A stretch of 64,000 nucleotides of DNA from Bacillota bacterium (GTDB lineage: Bacteria; Bacillota; Clostridia; Acetivibrionales; JANLFN01): assembly GCA_023397675.1 (NCBI GenBank), contig JAEWTV010000093.1, forward strand, positions 1 to 64,000, written 5' to 3'. Each line of letters opens with the position of its first letter. The stretch's first letter is position 1. A program made the translations under genes and the position numbers. Below, piece by piece: positions 55,096 through 63,806 of the stretch. The notes beneath the pieces are model-generated. The model was not told the origin of the DNA, searched no databases, and was given only the letters and a program-made list of their open reading frames with translations.

Positions 55096-56436
55096 CTATA
55101 TAGAAAACCTTTCAAAGTGTATTTTATTCTTCCTGATGCCAAGCGATTTCAGACTTCTAACAACGCTTTGCAGCATAACAGCCGGGCCGCAAACATAAAA
55201 CCCGTAGAAGTCGGCCTTGATATCATATGTAGAAAAAATACGTTTTAGCCTTGCCACATCAATAACTCCTCGTTCTCCCTGCCATGAATCATCCTTGAAC
55301 ATAACAGGAATGAATTTAAAGTTTTTCATCTCTTTTTCCGCTTGTTCCAACTCATCTGCACAAAACAAATCATTACGGTCATTAATTCCCCAGATAAGAA
55401 TAGTAGGTCTGTCTTTTTGGTATAACCTTATATGACGAAGCATGCTTAGAGCAGGCGTAATGCCTATTCCACCAACTATCAAAGCAGTACCCGTTTCTCT
55501 GGGATAATCTACATAAGAGAATTTACCGTAAGGGGCATCCAATAGAGCTTTCTGGCCGATTTTCAATTCTTTGATTTGAGAGGTGAAGTCTCCAAGCTCT
55601 TTTATAGTAACAGATATATATTTATCACCAGGTGCTGAAGATATTGAAAAAGGATGCTCCTCGTTTTTAACATTTCCGCCAGGGAACCTTATAAATCCAA
55701 ACTGGCCGGGATTATAAGCAAGAAGCTTGCCATTCTCGGGTACCAGCCTGATTGTCCAAACATTTGGAGTTTCTTCAATTATATTTTTTATGATATACAT
55801 ATTCTTTTTAAGTTTATGCAATCTGATGAACTTGTGATAAACATAAAAAGCAACAGCTATGGCAAAGTACAGGATATATATCATCCTCACCAAAAGACTC
55901 ATTTTGGAGGAAGTAGTAAGCATTACATGGACAAACAGTAAAATCAAGCCTGCAACCGCTAAATTATGAATTAAAACCTGATATTCATGCTTTGAAACTT
56001 TAATCTTTTCCGCATAATTTCTAATCATCAATAAAGGCTTTAACTTAAGCAGTACCGTGTTAGCCATAAATACAAGTGCCAACACTGCCACTATAATAAA
56101 CATGATCCATGCTATATCGCCTATTTGACTTGTAATGAATTCTCCCATTAGATTCTCTTGGATAATTTTATGAATAAAAACCATCGCCACAGAAATAACG
56201 GCCATTAAACCATGAAAACGATAAAACTTATCCAAACCGAAAAAATGCTCTATAAATTTAGGTCTGGCACTCAGAATAAATTCAGCTACCAGCCAGGTAT
56301 AAGCAACAGCACCAAGTACCATTGGTATTAAATAGTTTATATCACTGTATTTGTCGGGACTTGAGCTGTAAATCGCCAATATCGGCAAAAGCGGACTTAT
56401 AAAGTATATAACCAAAAAAAGAATCTTTTTATGCAT
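55096..56436 (-). CDS. Ferric-reductase-like transmembrane flavoprotein
   Basis: 446 residues: six or seven helices in the first 215 residues with paired His (RFHG, FIHK, LIHN, FVHV) typical of the heme-binding ferric reductase/NOX domain, then a FAD-binding barrel (HPFSISSAPG) and an NAD(P)H-binding domain (VGGIGITPALSML; YVCGPAVM). It should pass electrons from NAD(P)H through membrane hemes to an outer acceptor. GGGAGG ribosome site. The cytochrome-b5-like lipoprotein encoded next could be that acceptor (inference). Confidence 0.88.
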   Translation of the reverse strand: MHKKILFLVIYFISPLLPILAIYSSSPDKYSDINYLIPMVLGAVAYTWLVAEFILSARPKFIEHFFGLDKFYRFHGLMAVISVAMVFIHKIIQENLMGEFITSQIGDIAWIMFIIVAVLALVFMANTVLLKLKPLLMIRNYAEKIKVSKHEYQVLIHNLAVAGLILLFVHVMLTTSSKMSLLVRMIYILYFAIAVAFYVYHKFIRLHKLKKNMYIIKNIIEETPNVWTIRLVPENGKLLAYNPGQFGFIRFPGGNVKNEEHPFSISSAPGDKYISVTIKELGDFTSQIKELKIGQKALLDAPYGKFSYVDYPRETGTALIVGGIGITPALSMLRHIRLYQKDRPTILIWGINDRNDLFCADELEQAEKEMKNFKFIPVMFKDDSWQGERGVIDVARLKRIFSTYDIKADFYGFYVCGPAVMLQSVVRSLKSLGIRKNKIHFERFSI

Positions 56437-56493
56437 GATAATCCTCCCAAAAATTAAATTAAGCTTTACTTAATATTATCCATGACAACAATA

Positions 56494-57762
56494 TTATATA
56501 TAGCTTATCAGAAGCACTATATTTAATATTGTTACAATTACTCCCACCAGCATTAACAAAACCTTATCAATAAAAGAATTTTTGTATCTTCCCATAATCT
56601 TAGCTGAGGAAGTGATGTAAAGCTGTAGGAACACAGTAATTGGCAGCTGTATGCTTAAAAGCATCTGTGAATAAATCAAGCCCTTGAAGGGATCTGTTAT
56701 AACAAAAATTACTGCCGTCGCCAGGCATAGTATGCCCCCCACCCCTACTTTTGTATGAGTATCCTTAATATCATAAGGCTCGCCGAACATACCCGCGATA
56801 ATACTTCCCCCAGCCATTCCGGCAGTTGTAGAAGATGATATTCCGGAAAACAGCAGCGCTACTCCAAAAATTACGGCTGCGCCCTTACCAAGCAGAGGTT
56901 CCAGAAGGTGCTGTGCCTGACCCAGTTCAGTCACCTGGATATGCTGACTGAAAAAAACCGAGGCTGCAAGAATGATCATAGCACCGTTGATTGCCCACCC
57001 TATGACCATGGAAAAAATGGTATCGGCAAATTCAAATTTCAGCTGCCTTTTAATGACCTCATGGTCTTCCTTATTCCACTGCCTGCTCTGAATTATTTCC
57101 GAGTGGAGGAACAGATTATGCGGCATGACTACTGCACCCAAAACAGACATCACTATCGGTATTGAACCAGTGGGAAAGCTGGGTACAGCCAGATTATTAA
57201 CAGTATCTCCCCAACTTACATGAGCGGTTATAAGTTCATATATAAATGAAACACCAATAATTGAAACAAAACCTATAATCCATTTTTCTATACGTTTATA
57301 GGAATTGGAAAAAAGCATCCACAGTACAAATATCAGAATAATCAAAGCACCTAATTTTAGGGGAACCTTGAATAAAAGCTGTAAAGCTATTGCTCCCCCA
57401 AGTATTTCTGCCATTGCGGTAGAAACTGCTGCTATTACCGCAGTTGAAAGTATCGTCCTCGAGACAAAAGGCTTAAGGTGCTTTGTTGCCGCTTCGGAAA
57501 GACATTCACCCGTTACAATACCCAAATGTGCTGCATTGTGCTGAAGTAAAATAAGCATAATTGTAGAAAGCGTTACCATCCAAAGCAGCTTATATCCATA
57601 CTCCGAACCTGCCGCAAGATTTGAAGCCCAGTTTCCTGGGTCTATAAAGCCTACAGTTACAAGCAATCCAGGCCCTATATACTTTATAAAGTCTTTGGCA
57701 CCAAGCATGGGGTTATGCAGTTTTGTGCTCATTTTGCTTTTAAGCAGGTCAACAGCTTTCAT
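56494..57762 (-). CDS. mntH: Nramp-family manganese/divalent metal importer
   Basis: 422 residues, eleven helices, with the metal-binding motif GFIDPGNWASN in helix 1 and MPHNLFLHS in helix 6. It imports Mn2+ (and Fe2+) with protons. The ATG at 57762 has TTGGAG upstream; a longer reading of 14 codons has no ribosome site. No MntR-type operator was seen by eye. Confidence 0.93.
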   Translation of the reverse strand: MKAVDLLKSKMSTKLHNPMLGAKDFIKYIGPGLLVTVGFIDPGNWASNLAAGSEYGYKLLWMVTLSTIMLILLQHNAAHLGIVTGECLSEAATKHLKPFVSRTILSTAVIAAVSTAMAEILGGAIALQLLFKVPLKLGALIILIFVLWMLFSNSYKRIEKWIIGFVSIIGVSFIYELITAHVSWGDTVNNLAVPSFPTGSIPIVMSVLGAVVMPHNLFLHSEIIQSRQWNKEDHEVIKRQLKFEFADTIFSMVIGWAINGAMIILAASVFFSQHIQVTELGQAQHLLEPLLGKGAAVIFGVALLFSGISSSTTAGMAGGSIIAGMFGEPYDIKDTHTKVGVGGILCLATAVIFVITDPFKGLIYSQMLLSIQLPITVFLQLYITSSAKIMGRYKNSFIDKVLLMLVGVIVTILNIVLLISYI

Positions 57763-57825
57763 ATGTATACTCCAAATTAAAATCTTAAGCGATATATACC
57801 ACATTTTTGTTTACAAGAAACATAA

Positions 57826-57858
57826 AAAAGCCCATAAGAAAAATTCCCAAGGGCTTTT
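57826..57858 (-). terminator. Terminator after the 127-residue gene
   Basis: AAAGCCC/GGGCTTT stem (57826-57833 with 57851-57858) followed by six T on the minus strand. Confidence 0.8.
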
Positions 57859-57877
57859 AATATAGATACCTACCAAC

Positions 57878-58261
57878 TCATGCTAAAACTGTTTCTTTAT
57901 GTAGTACTCTGATAACTTCATCATACGATTGTGCAAGTATTGTATTATCAAATACATTGTCCTCTTTTCCAACACGTTCTATTTGTCCTTCTGCGACTGC
58001 GCTTTTCGGCATTATACTGTAACGCTTTTTAAAAGGTGTGGTAACTATCAGTTCCTGTGCTTCAAGCATTAGCGGGATTAAATTCTGCGAAGCAGTCTTC
58101 ATATCCTGAGTATCGACTATTATTGAGTACTGGGATGGAAGTATACTTCTTACATTTAATTTAAAATCCCTAATGTATGCCTTGCTCTCAGATTCTGTCA
58201 TGAAACCACTCATTATTATGGAAAATACTTTTTCTTTTTCATCAACTTTAATTATATACAT
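57878..58261 (-). CDS. Soluble protein of unknown function, possible SpoIIAA/STAS-like fold
   Basis: 127 residues with alternating strands and helices and a central YSIIVDTQDM segment that recalls STAS/SpoIIAA-like proteins. No signal or membrane segment. GGGGATAA precedes the ATG, and a terminator follows, so it is a single-gene unit. The fold suggestion is weak. Confidence 0.6.
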   Translation of the reverse strand: MYIIKVDEKEKVFSIIMSGFMTESESKAYIRDFKLNVRSILPSQYSIIVDTQDMKTASQNLIPLMLEAQELIVTTPFKKRYSIMPKSAVAEGQIERVGKEDNVFDNTILAQSYDEVIRVLHKETVLA

Positions 58262-58513
58262 TATCTTATCCCCTGCCTTGTTTAGAGTTTTGGTAAGCTT
58301 TTCTATGGTTATATTTTATAATCGGGCAATAAGAAAATCCCCGCAGAATTGCGGCAGGATTGCGGATAAGTGGAATCATTTAAGAAGACTTAGGTATATA
58401 TACGGCTTAGTTTACTCAATAAAACTGTTCTCAAATATTTTTTTGCTCTTTGCATAGGTACTTTTGCTGCCTCCTTCAATATCACCGGCATATGGCAGGA
58501 CATTTCACCGCTT

Positions 58514-58873
58514 TCAACCCGCATTTAGACTGATTTTATTTAATTTTGAAACACCTACAAAGCTTAATATTATCATGGGGACAACAAATAAAATGTACAC
58601 CATAAAGACAATACCGCCTACTGTATATAATATCCCGGATGTTATGGCTGCCCATTTTAAATTCATAAAAAAAGCGAGCCAATTAAATATAGTTGCAACT
58701 ACCACACAGACCATATGAGGAGTGACTAATGCAGTTGCAATTGAAGCTCCTATACCTTCTGCGGCATTCTTTGCACCCATGATATTACCTGAAAAGTAAG
58801 ATATTACATAAACACTGTATAATGCACCTAATATGGCTGATATGAATAATGCTATACTTCTGTTTTTAAACAT
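58514..58873 (-). CDS. Small four-helix membrane protein of unknown function
   Basis: 119 residues, four predicted membrane helices and a short basic tail. The ATG at 58873 is chosen because GGAGAGG lies just upstream; an ATG seven codons earlier lacks such a site. Not recognised. Confidence 0.7.
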   Translation of the reverse strand: MFKNRSIALFISAILGALYSVYVISYFSGNIMGAKNAAEGIGASIATALVTPHMVCVVVATIFNWLAFFMNLKWAAITSGILYTVGGIVFMVYILFVVPMIILSFVGVSKLNKISLNAG

Positions 58874-58984
58874 GGCACCTCTCCACAGATTCATATTTCA
58901 GTATTTTTTTATAAGCAATCTTATTATTTTTAGAATTTAGCTTTTTTATTCGGTTAACGAAAAGAAGTTTTGACAACAATAAAA

Positions 58985-59020
58985 AAGGCCTTCAGGAGTG
59001 TTCCTGAAATCCTTAAGGCT
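58985..59020 (-). terminator. Terminator-like hairpin without an obvious upstream gene
   Basis: Stem TTCAGGA/TCCTGAA (58991-58997 with 59002-59008) with outer AGGCC/GGCT pairing and six T on the minus strand. No minus-strand gene ends here: the next one to the right is separated by a plus-strand gene. Its sequence resembles the hairpins in the repeats at 61175 and 63192. Confidence 0.5.
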
Positions 59021-59143
59021 AAATACTTTAAAAGTTTACCATATGTAATTTGTAAGTAGATATGCATAATTTTATATTTTAAATCCCTTTTAAAATAATG
59101 TTATAATAAAATATTGAATCTAAACAAGAATAGAGGTTAATTA

Positions 59144-60193
59144 GTGAATAATAAATTAATTAATTATATGGAATCTCGAAGAAACAACCTTGACCTTATT
59201 CGTTTTTTATGTGCTGTTTTAGTAATATTCTCTCATTCATATCCTTTAACGAACAGTTCAAAAGAACCTCTGGCGGTATTTACCAGGCAGACATCTTTTG
59301 GAGGAATAGCAGTTGCAGTATTTTTTGTTGTAAGTGGTTTTTTAATACCTCAGAGCTTTGATAGAAGCGATAATGTTATAAATTATTTTAAGGCACGTAT
59401 CCTTAGAATCTTTCCTGGCTTACTTATTTGTTTTTGTTTTGCCGCTTTTATAATTGGCCCGATTTTTACATCCTTACCTCTAAGCGACTATTTTACCAAT
59501 GGTCAGACTTATAAATATTTTGTCGGATTCACATTACTGCCAAATGTTAGTCCAAGCCTTCCTTCGGTTTTTACAGATAATCCATTCGGCAGCTTTGTAA
59601 ATGGTTCGCTGTGGACACTTAAATTCGAGTTTTTCTTTTATATAGTGGTTGCTTTTATTGGTAGATTCAAAATGCTAAACAAAAAATATGTAGTCTTCTT
59701 TTTCACATTATTTTTAGCGCTATCTCTTTTAAAAATAAATGAAGATATACATAATCTTTTCATGTTGGGATCATATTTTTTTGGAGGAACCCTTTTATAC
59801 ATTTTCAGAGAACAGATTGTCCTAAAACATTATTATGCAATAGCCTCCTTCGCTTTAATCTTGCTGGCATCACAGCTTGGATTTATGAATGCTACAATTG
59901 CAGTATTTGGTTCCTATCTGGTTATATATATGGGATTTCAGAGAAAGCTTTTCTTCCCTAACTTTGCCAAATATGGTGACTTTTCATATGGAATTTATAT
60001 TTATGCATTCCCAATCCAACAGGCTATAGTTGCAGCATTAGGAAAAACAATTTCACCCTTCGAAAACTTTATAATATCTCTACCTATTGTAATTGTTCTT
60101 TCATTCTTTTCATGGCATCTAGTTGAGAAAAGAGCCCTAAGGCTTAAAAACTATAGTTTTAGGAAAAACACCGGGAGAAATAAAACAGCCTAG
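59144..60193 (+). CDS. Membrane acyltransferase (acyltransferase 3 family)
   Basis: 349 residues, about ten helices, opening NNLDLIRFLCAVLVIFSHSYP with the catalytic His of the family, and SLWTLKFEFFFY further on. Such enzymes O-acetylate surface polysaccharides or peptidoglycan-linked sugars. GTG start with AGAGG upstream. Its stop codon overlaps that of the convergent radical SAM gene in the four bases CTAG. Confidence 0.88.
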   Translation: MNNKLINYMESRRNNLDLIRFLCAVLVIFSHSYPLTNSSKEPLAVFTRQTSFGGIAVAVFFVVSGFLIPQSFDRSDNVINYFKARILRIFPGLLICFCFAAFIIGPIFTSLPLSDYFTNGQTYKYFVGFTLLPNVSPSLPSVFTDNPFGSFVNGSLWTLKFEFFFYIVVAFIGRFKMLNKKYVVFFFTLFLALSLLKINEDIHNLFMLGSYFFGGTLLYIFREQIVLKHYYAIASFALILLASQLGFMNATIAVFGSYLVIYMGFQRKLFFPNFAKYGDFSYGIYIYAFPIQQAIVAALGKTISPFENFIISLPIVIVLSFFSWHLVEKRALRLKNYSFRKNTGRNKTA

Positions 60194-61056
60194 TTAACCT
60201 TTGAATATTGACTTAAGCTTTTTCTATGCCTTCCCTGTTTTTTAGCGACTAACTCCTCATGGTAAAAATAGTTGGTGTACTTAATATGTTTATGATTACA
60301 ATAGTTGTCTATTTCCCCCGATAAATCTACCCAGTATGTTTTGTTACCCTTAATATATATCTTTTCATATTCGCTGTATAAGTCAGGATACTTCGCTTTA
60401 ATGTAGTTCAATATTTGAGGTTTGTAATTTCCTCTAAGATTCAGATTTTCAAACCAATATTCATCAATGAAAGGTTGCGTTCTTTCTATAATCGCTTTAA
60501 AATCCGTAATGTACGGAAAAATTGGTGACATAAACAGTATTGTATAAATCCCCTGATTATGCAATTCCTTTAGTGTGTCAATTCTATCATTAATGCTGCT
60601 TGCATTATCCATATCATTTTTAAAATTCTCATCCAATGTATTTATGGACATAGATACTTTTAAATCTTTGAATTTTTTGAGCAAATCAAGATCCCTTAAG
60701 ATAAGTTTGGACTTTGTAGAAATTCCAACGTAACAGTCCATATCCACTAACTGTCCCAATATTTTTCTTGTTAACTGATATTTTTCTTCGAACGAATTAT
60801 AACAATCTGTTACAGAAGAAAGAAAAACATGCTTGCCTTGCAGTTTTTTGGAGTTAACCAACTTATCACATTGCTTGATATCAATAAATGTTCCCCATTC
60901 TTCCGTATGCCCTGTAAACCTCTTCATAAAGCACGCATAACAATACTTGCAGGCATGCGGACAGCCAACATAAGGGTTTATAACATAATCACATGCAGGT
61001 AAATTAGATTTTGTTAAGTAATCTTTTACTTGTATTACTTTTTCTATTATTTCCAT
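60190..61056 (-). CDS. Radical SAM protein, spore photoproduct lyase-like
   Basis: 288 residues. The cluster motif CPHACKYC (Cys32, 36, 39) lies in the NPYVGCPHACKYCYACF context seen in SPL-like Rv2578c-type radical SAM proteins. A 4Fe-4S cluster and S-adenosylmethionine chemistry are expected; the substrate is unknown. The ATG at 61056 follows GGGGG; ten further in-frame residues upstream are unlikely. Confidence 0.85.
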   Translation of the reverse strand: MEIIEKVIQVKDYLTKSNLPACDYVINPYVGCPHACKYCYACFMKRFTGHTEEWGTFIDIKQCDKLVNSKKLQGKHVFLSSVTDCYNSFEEKYQLTRKILGQLVDMDCYVGISTKSKLILRDLDLLKKFKDLKVSMSINTLDENFKNDMDNASSINDRIDTLKELHNQGIYTILFMSPIFPYITDFKAIIERTQPFIDEYWFENLNLRGNYKPQILNYIKAKYPDLYSEYEKIYIKGNKTYWVDLSGEIDNYCNHKHIKYTNYFYHEELVAKKQGRHRKSLSQYSKVN

Positions 61057-61174
61057 TTCTGCCCCCATTTGTTTACAACATATCAAGGTAATTGTTCAAT
61101 GATAATATCAATACTATTCGGTATAGTCAAGATTTGTAGGATATAATTCCATCTTACATATTAAAGACAATAAG

Positions 61175-61219
61175 AAACAAAAAAGCCTTCAGGCTGAATG
61201 CCTGAAAGCTCTAATTTAC
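61175..61219. repeat. 45-bp direct repeat, left copy
   Basis: Identical but for one base to 63192-63236. It includes a hairpin AGCCTTCAGGC/GCCTGAAAGCT preceded by six A, so on the minus strand it acts as a terminator for the gene ending at 61224. Together the copies bracket the GC-richer block. Confidence 0.8.
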
Positions 61220-61223
61220 AACT

Positions 61224-62243
61224 TTACTTCAACCCTTCTGCAACCCTCTTTTCCCATGACTCGGTATGAATCACACGACCGGTCATGCAGCCACGCAAGA
61301 ACCTCAGATGTGCGTTTCGCTCCACGCCCATGGAATAAAGCGAATTTACCTTTAAAGCCTCATCCTCCATGAAAATGATCTCACGGTGAACACCCATCGC
61401 TTCCATAGCATGGCGCAGGCGTCTTTCAAAAACTTTTTGATCTCCCGCATACCGGTACAGATAGGTTGCAGACTTATCCTCTGTAACCAGCTCTACAGCA
61501 ACTGAACCATTGCCGAAAGCAGCAATCCAGAATTCGGTGCCTTCAGGAGAAAAGAGCCCAGAGATGACACCATCTTTTCCACATATATCCTGCAAAAAGT
61601 GATGGCGGCCAAGTACTTCGCCCAAACGGTTGTCAAGGTTGGCTTCCAATACAGCATGTGCTGCCTGCCATTGTGTCTGAGCATCCTTACGGAATTTGCC
61701 AAGATTTTCGAAGAAAGGCTTTGTGTCCCGCCCTAGTCTGATCAGTTCATATTTTTCTTCGGTATCAAGCATAATGCGAATGGTGTAACCGTCCAGCATC
61801 AGGTCCTGCACAAAGCATAACGGAATACGTCTGGCGCCGCTGTCGGCAGGCATGATACAAACACAAGTCGGGTAAAGACAAATCTTGGCTGTTCCTTTTG
61901 CACTTCCACCGTCGTCAGTGTAGCTGTATTCGCCTTCAGCGTTCATGAACGGCTCGCCTTCTACAAATAGTGATTCTCGACTACGGCTATTATACGCCAG
62001 CCATAGTTCCTCATAAAAACCTTCCGTGTCATGTCCCATTTGTGAAAGCTCGAACTTTCCTTCCGAAGTATCGAGGAAAAAGTGCCAGGCCTTCAGACAA
62101 AAGCTATGTACATTGGCATAATCCAGGAGGTATGCCCCTTTCCCCGTCTGGATATCCAGTCCTTCTTTACCGATATGTACAATAGCTTCACCAGTATATA
62201 CCGGTGAAGCTATTGTACAATTATAATTGCCATCGTTAGTCAT
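61224..62243 (-). CDS. Protein of unknown function, two PH-like repeats, in GC-richer block
   Basis: 339 residues, soluble. Two similar segments (IVHIGKEGLDIQTG...LSQMGHDTEGFYEEL and ICLYPTCVCIMPAD...LIRLGRDTKPFFENL) suggest a duplicated PH-like domain. ATG at 62243 lies two bases after the stop of the zinc-ribbon gene, so the two are coupled; a longer reading of seven codons overlaps that gene. Base composition is clearly richer in G+C than neighbours, suggesting transfer. Confidence 0.72.
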   Translation of the reverse strand: MTNDGNYNCTIASPVYTGEAIVHIGKEGLDIQTGKGAYLLDYANVHSFCLKAWHFFLDTSEGKFELSQMGHDTEGFYEELWLAYNSRSRESLFVEGEPFMNAEGEYSYTDDGGSAKGTAKICLYPTCVCIMPADSGARRIPLCFVQDLMLDGYTIRIMLDTEEKYELIRLGRDTKPFFENLGKFRKDAQTQWQAAHAVLEANLDNRLGEVLGRHHFLQDICGKDGVISGLFSPEGTEFWIAAFGNGSVAVELVTEDKSATYLYRYAGDQKVFERRLRHAMEAMGVHREIIFMEDEALKVNSLYSMGVERNAHLRFLRGCMTGRVIHTESWEKRVAEGLK

Positions 62244-62245
62244 AT

Positions 62246-62992
62246 TTACAACTTTGTCCCGCACTCACAGCAAAATTTGGTTCCAGGCTCGTTTTCTTTA
62301 CCGCAGCTGGGGCAGGCGGCTTTTGCACTCACTGGAGAACCGCATTCAGTACAGAACTTAATGCCGAGGGCTACTCCCGCGCCACAGTTACTGCATTTCT
62401 GCAGGCCGAGGGGCGTGCCACAGCTCTGGCAGAACTTTCCGCTGCCGGCAGGATGACCGCATTTCGGGCAGACAGTTGTTCTGCTTTCAATTTTACCAGT
62501 CCAGACAGTTGCTTTCTCTGCAGCATCATCTATGTTGCGCTTCATTGCCTGTGAACGGGCTTTGGCGACATAGGTGCTTTCTCTTGGAGCGCACGATATG
62601 CAAAGACCCTCTTCCTCATTGTAGCAGTCAACACATACCCATTTCTGGCATGAAGGACATTTGGTGAAATGGGGTTTCACTTCTTCCTGCGCCTGATCAA
62701 AAGCAGCTTCCTGCTCCTTGCGCCACTGCGGGCTCTGATCGCTCAGGTTATCACGGAGGATGTTGCTGCCGCGCTCCACTGCCCATCCAAGGTCATGAAG
62801 TTTGCCGCCTAAGAATCCTCCAAGTACGCCGGCTCCACGTCCAAACTGTTCGGAACGCTTTCTTTGATTGTATGTTGTGGATTCAACAAAGGTAGATTTA
62901 AAACCGTTACCACAGCAGTCACAGAAGAATTCAAACTGAAAGCCTGCATCTGTGGAAAGGTCATCGTGGTTGCGTGTGAAAGAATGTAACAT
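62246..62992 (-). CDS. Zinc-ribbon protein with multiple CxxC pairs
   Basis: 248 residues. An N-terminal CDCCG pair, a Gly-rich amphipathic stretch (GAGVLGGFLGGKL), a CPSCQKWVCVDC...CISC cluster, and three double zinc ribbons at the C-terminus (CPKCG/CQSC, CSNC/CTEC, CPSCG/CCEC). No catalytic domain. It is coupled to the PH-like gene behind it and shares its higher G+C. A GGGGG ribosome site precedes the ATG. It may be a scaffold or membrane-associated partner (inference). Confidence 0.8.
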   Translation of the reverse strand: MLHSFTRNHDDLSTDAGFQFEFFCDCCGNGFKSTFVESTTYNQRKRSEQFGRGAGVLGGFLGGKLHDLGWAVERGSNILRDNLSDQSPQWRKEQEAAFDQAQEEVKPHFTKCPSCQKWVCVDCYNEEEGLCISCAPRESTYVAKARSQAMKRNIDDAAEKATVWTGKIESRTTVCPKCGHPAGSGKFCQSCGTPLGLQKCSNCGAGVALGIKFCTECGSPVSAKAACPSCGKENEPGTKFCCECGTKL

Positions 62993-63038
62993 GATGTTTT
63001 ACCCCCTTCATATTTAACATATACCTTACATTTAACAG

Positions 63039-63068
63039 ACTATAACATACTTGCAATGTTCAATACAA
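63039..63068 (-). promoter_or_regulatory. Possible promoter of the zinc-ribbon operon
   Basis: TTGTAT (63063-63068), 18 bases, TATAGT (63039-63044) on the minus strand, 46 bases before the start codon. Only a moderate match. Confidence 0.4.
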
Positions 63069-63191
63069 AATTAGGAATGTACACATTCAGGAATTTGATT
63101 TGTGTGCCATAAAGTGGCATATATATTATATTATTTCATTTCATAAAATGTTTCAAGTATTTACTATTTTGTTTTGAAATATTACAATTAC

Positions 63192-63236
63192 AAACAAAAA
63201 AGCCTTCAGGCTGAATACCTGAAAGCTCTAATTTAC
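63192..63236. repeat. 45-bp direct repeat, right copy
   Basis: Second copy of the repeat at 61175-61219, here 200 bases upstream of the zinc-ribbon gene and running straight into a 16-base copy of the tRNA 3' end region (63234-63249). It is not needed as a terminator for any visible gene, which favours origin by duplication or insertion. Confidence 0.75.
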
Positions 63237-63262
63237 TTGGTTGCGGGGGGAAGGATCAGATT

Positions 63263-63342
63263 CAAGTCCTTTCTAAACAAAAAAGAAAAAGCTTCGTTAT
63301 TCAACGAAACTTTTTCTACTTGGTTGCGGGGGTAGGACTTGG
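63263..63342. repeat. 80-bp repeat containing tRNA 3' end and terminator, copy 1
   Basis: Matches 63457-63536 with three mismatches, offset 194 bases. It contains the terminator hairpin and the last 22 bases of the tRNA-fMet gene including CCA (63321-63342), but no tRNA body follows: the sequence beyond is unrelated and GC-richer, with a 9-bp hairpin at 63408-63430. Confidence 0.8.
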
Positions 63343-63456
63343 CCGTCTGCGTCGCTTCGCTCGCATACTACTGCCTCGTCCTTTCAGGACTGCAGCACAC
63401 TTGGCTGAAAATGTGCATTTAGCACATTTTCTTCACGCCTCATGCCTTCTCAGGTC

Positions 63457-63514
63457 CAAGTCCTTTCTACATAAAAAAGAAAAAGCTTCGTTATTCAACG
63501 AAACTTTTTCTACT

Positions 63515-63536
<22 letters not shown>
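63457..63536. repeat. 80-bp repeat containing tRNA 3' end and terminator, copy 2
   Basis: Partner of 63263-63342. This copy includes the 3' end of the intact tRNA-fMet gene and its terminator. Confidence 0.8.
63480..63509 (-). terminator. Terminator of the tRNA-fMet gene
   Basis: 13-bp stem with one mismatch (63480-63492 with 63497-63509), A/T-rich ends giving a T-run on the minus strand, six bases after the CCA end. Confidence 0.75.
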
Positions 63537-63590
<54 letters not shown>

Positions 63591-63806
63591 ATGTATATAA
63601 CTATTATATAAATGAACACCTAAAAGTATTTATCGTTTCTGAGAGTCGTGTCTCAGTGCTTAATCAGTATAGCACCGCAGTATCATAAATGCAAGTGTTT
63701 AAACTAATATTTTTGCAGCTAATTTTTGCCTTATTAAGTCTGCGGAGGTAAAAGAGATTATAAATTATATAAGTTTACTAAATTTTAGTGGAATGTAGTC
63801 ACTATA

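Noticed and set aside
57878..58261. 127-residue protein as an anti-sigma antagonist (SpoIIAA)
   Set aside because: The STAS similarity is weak, and the conserved phospho-serine context is not recognisable.
63343..63456. GC-richer spacer between tRNA-end repeats as a second tRNA gene
   Set aside because: No anticodon arm or complete cloverleaf can be formed; only T-arm-like fragments are visible.
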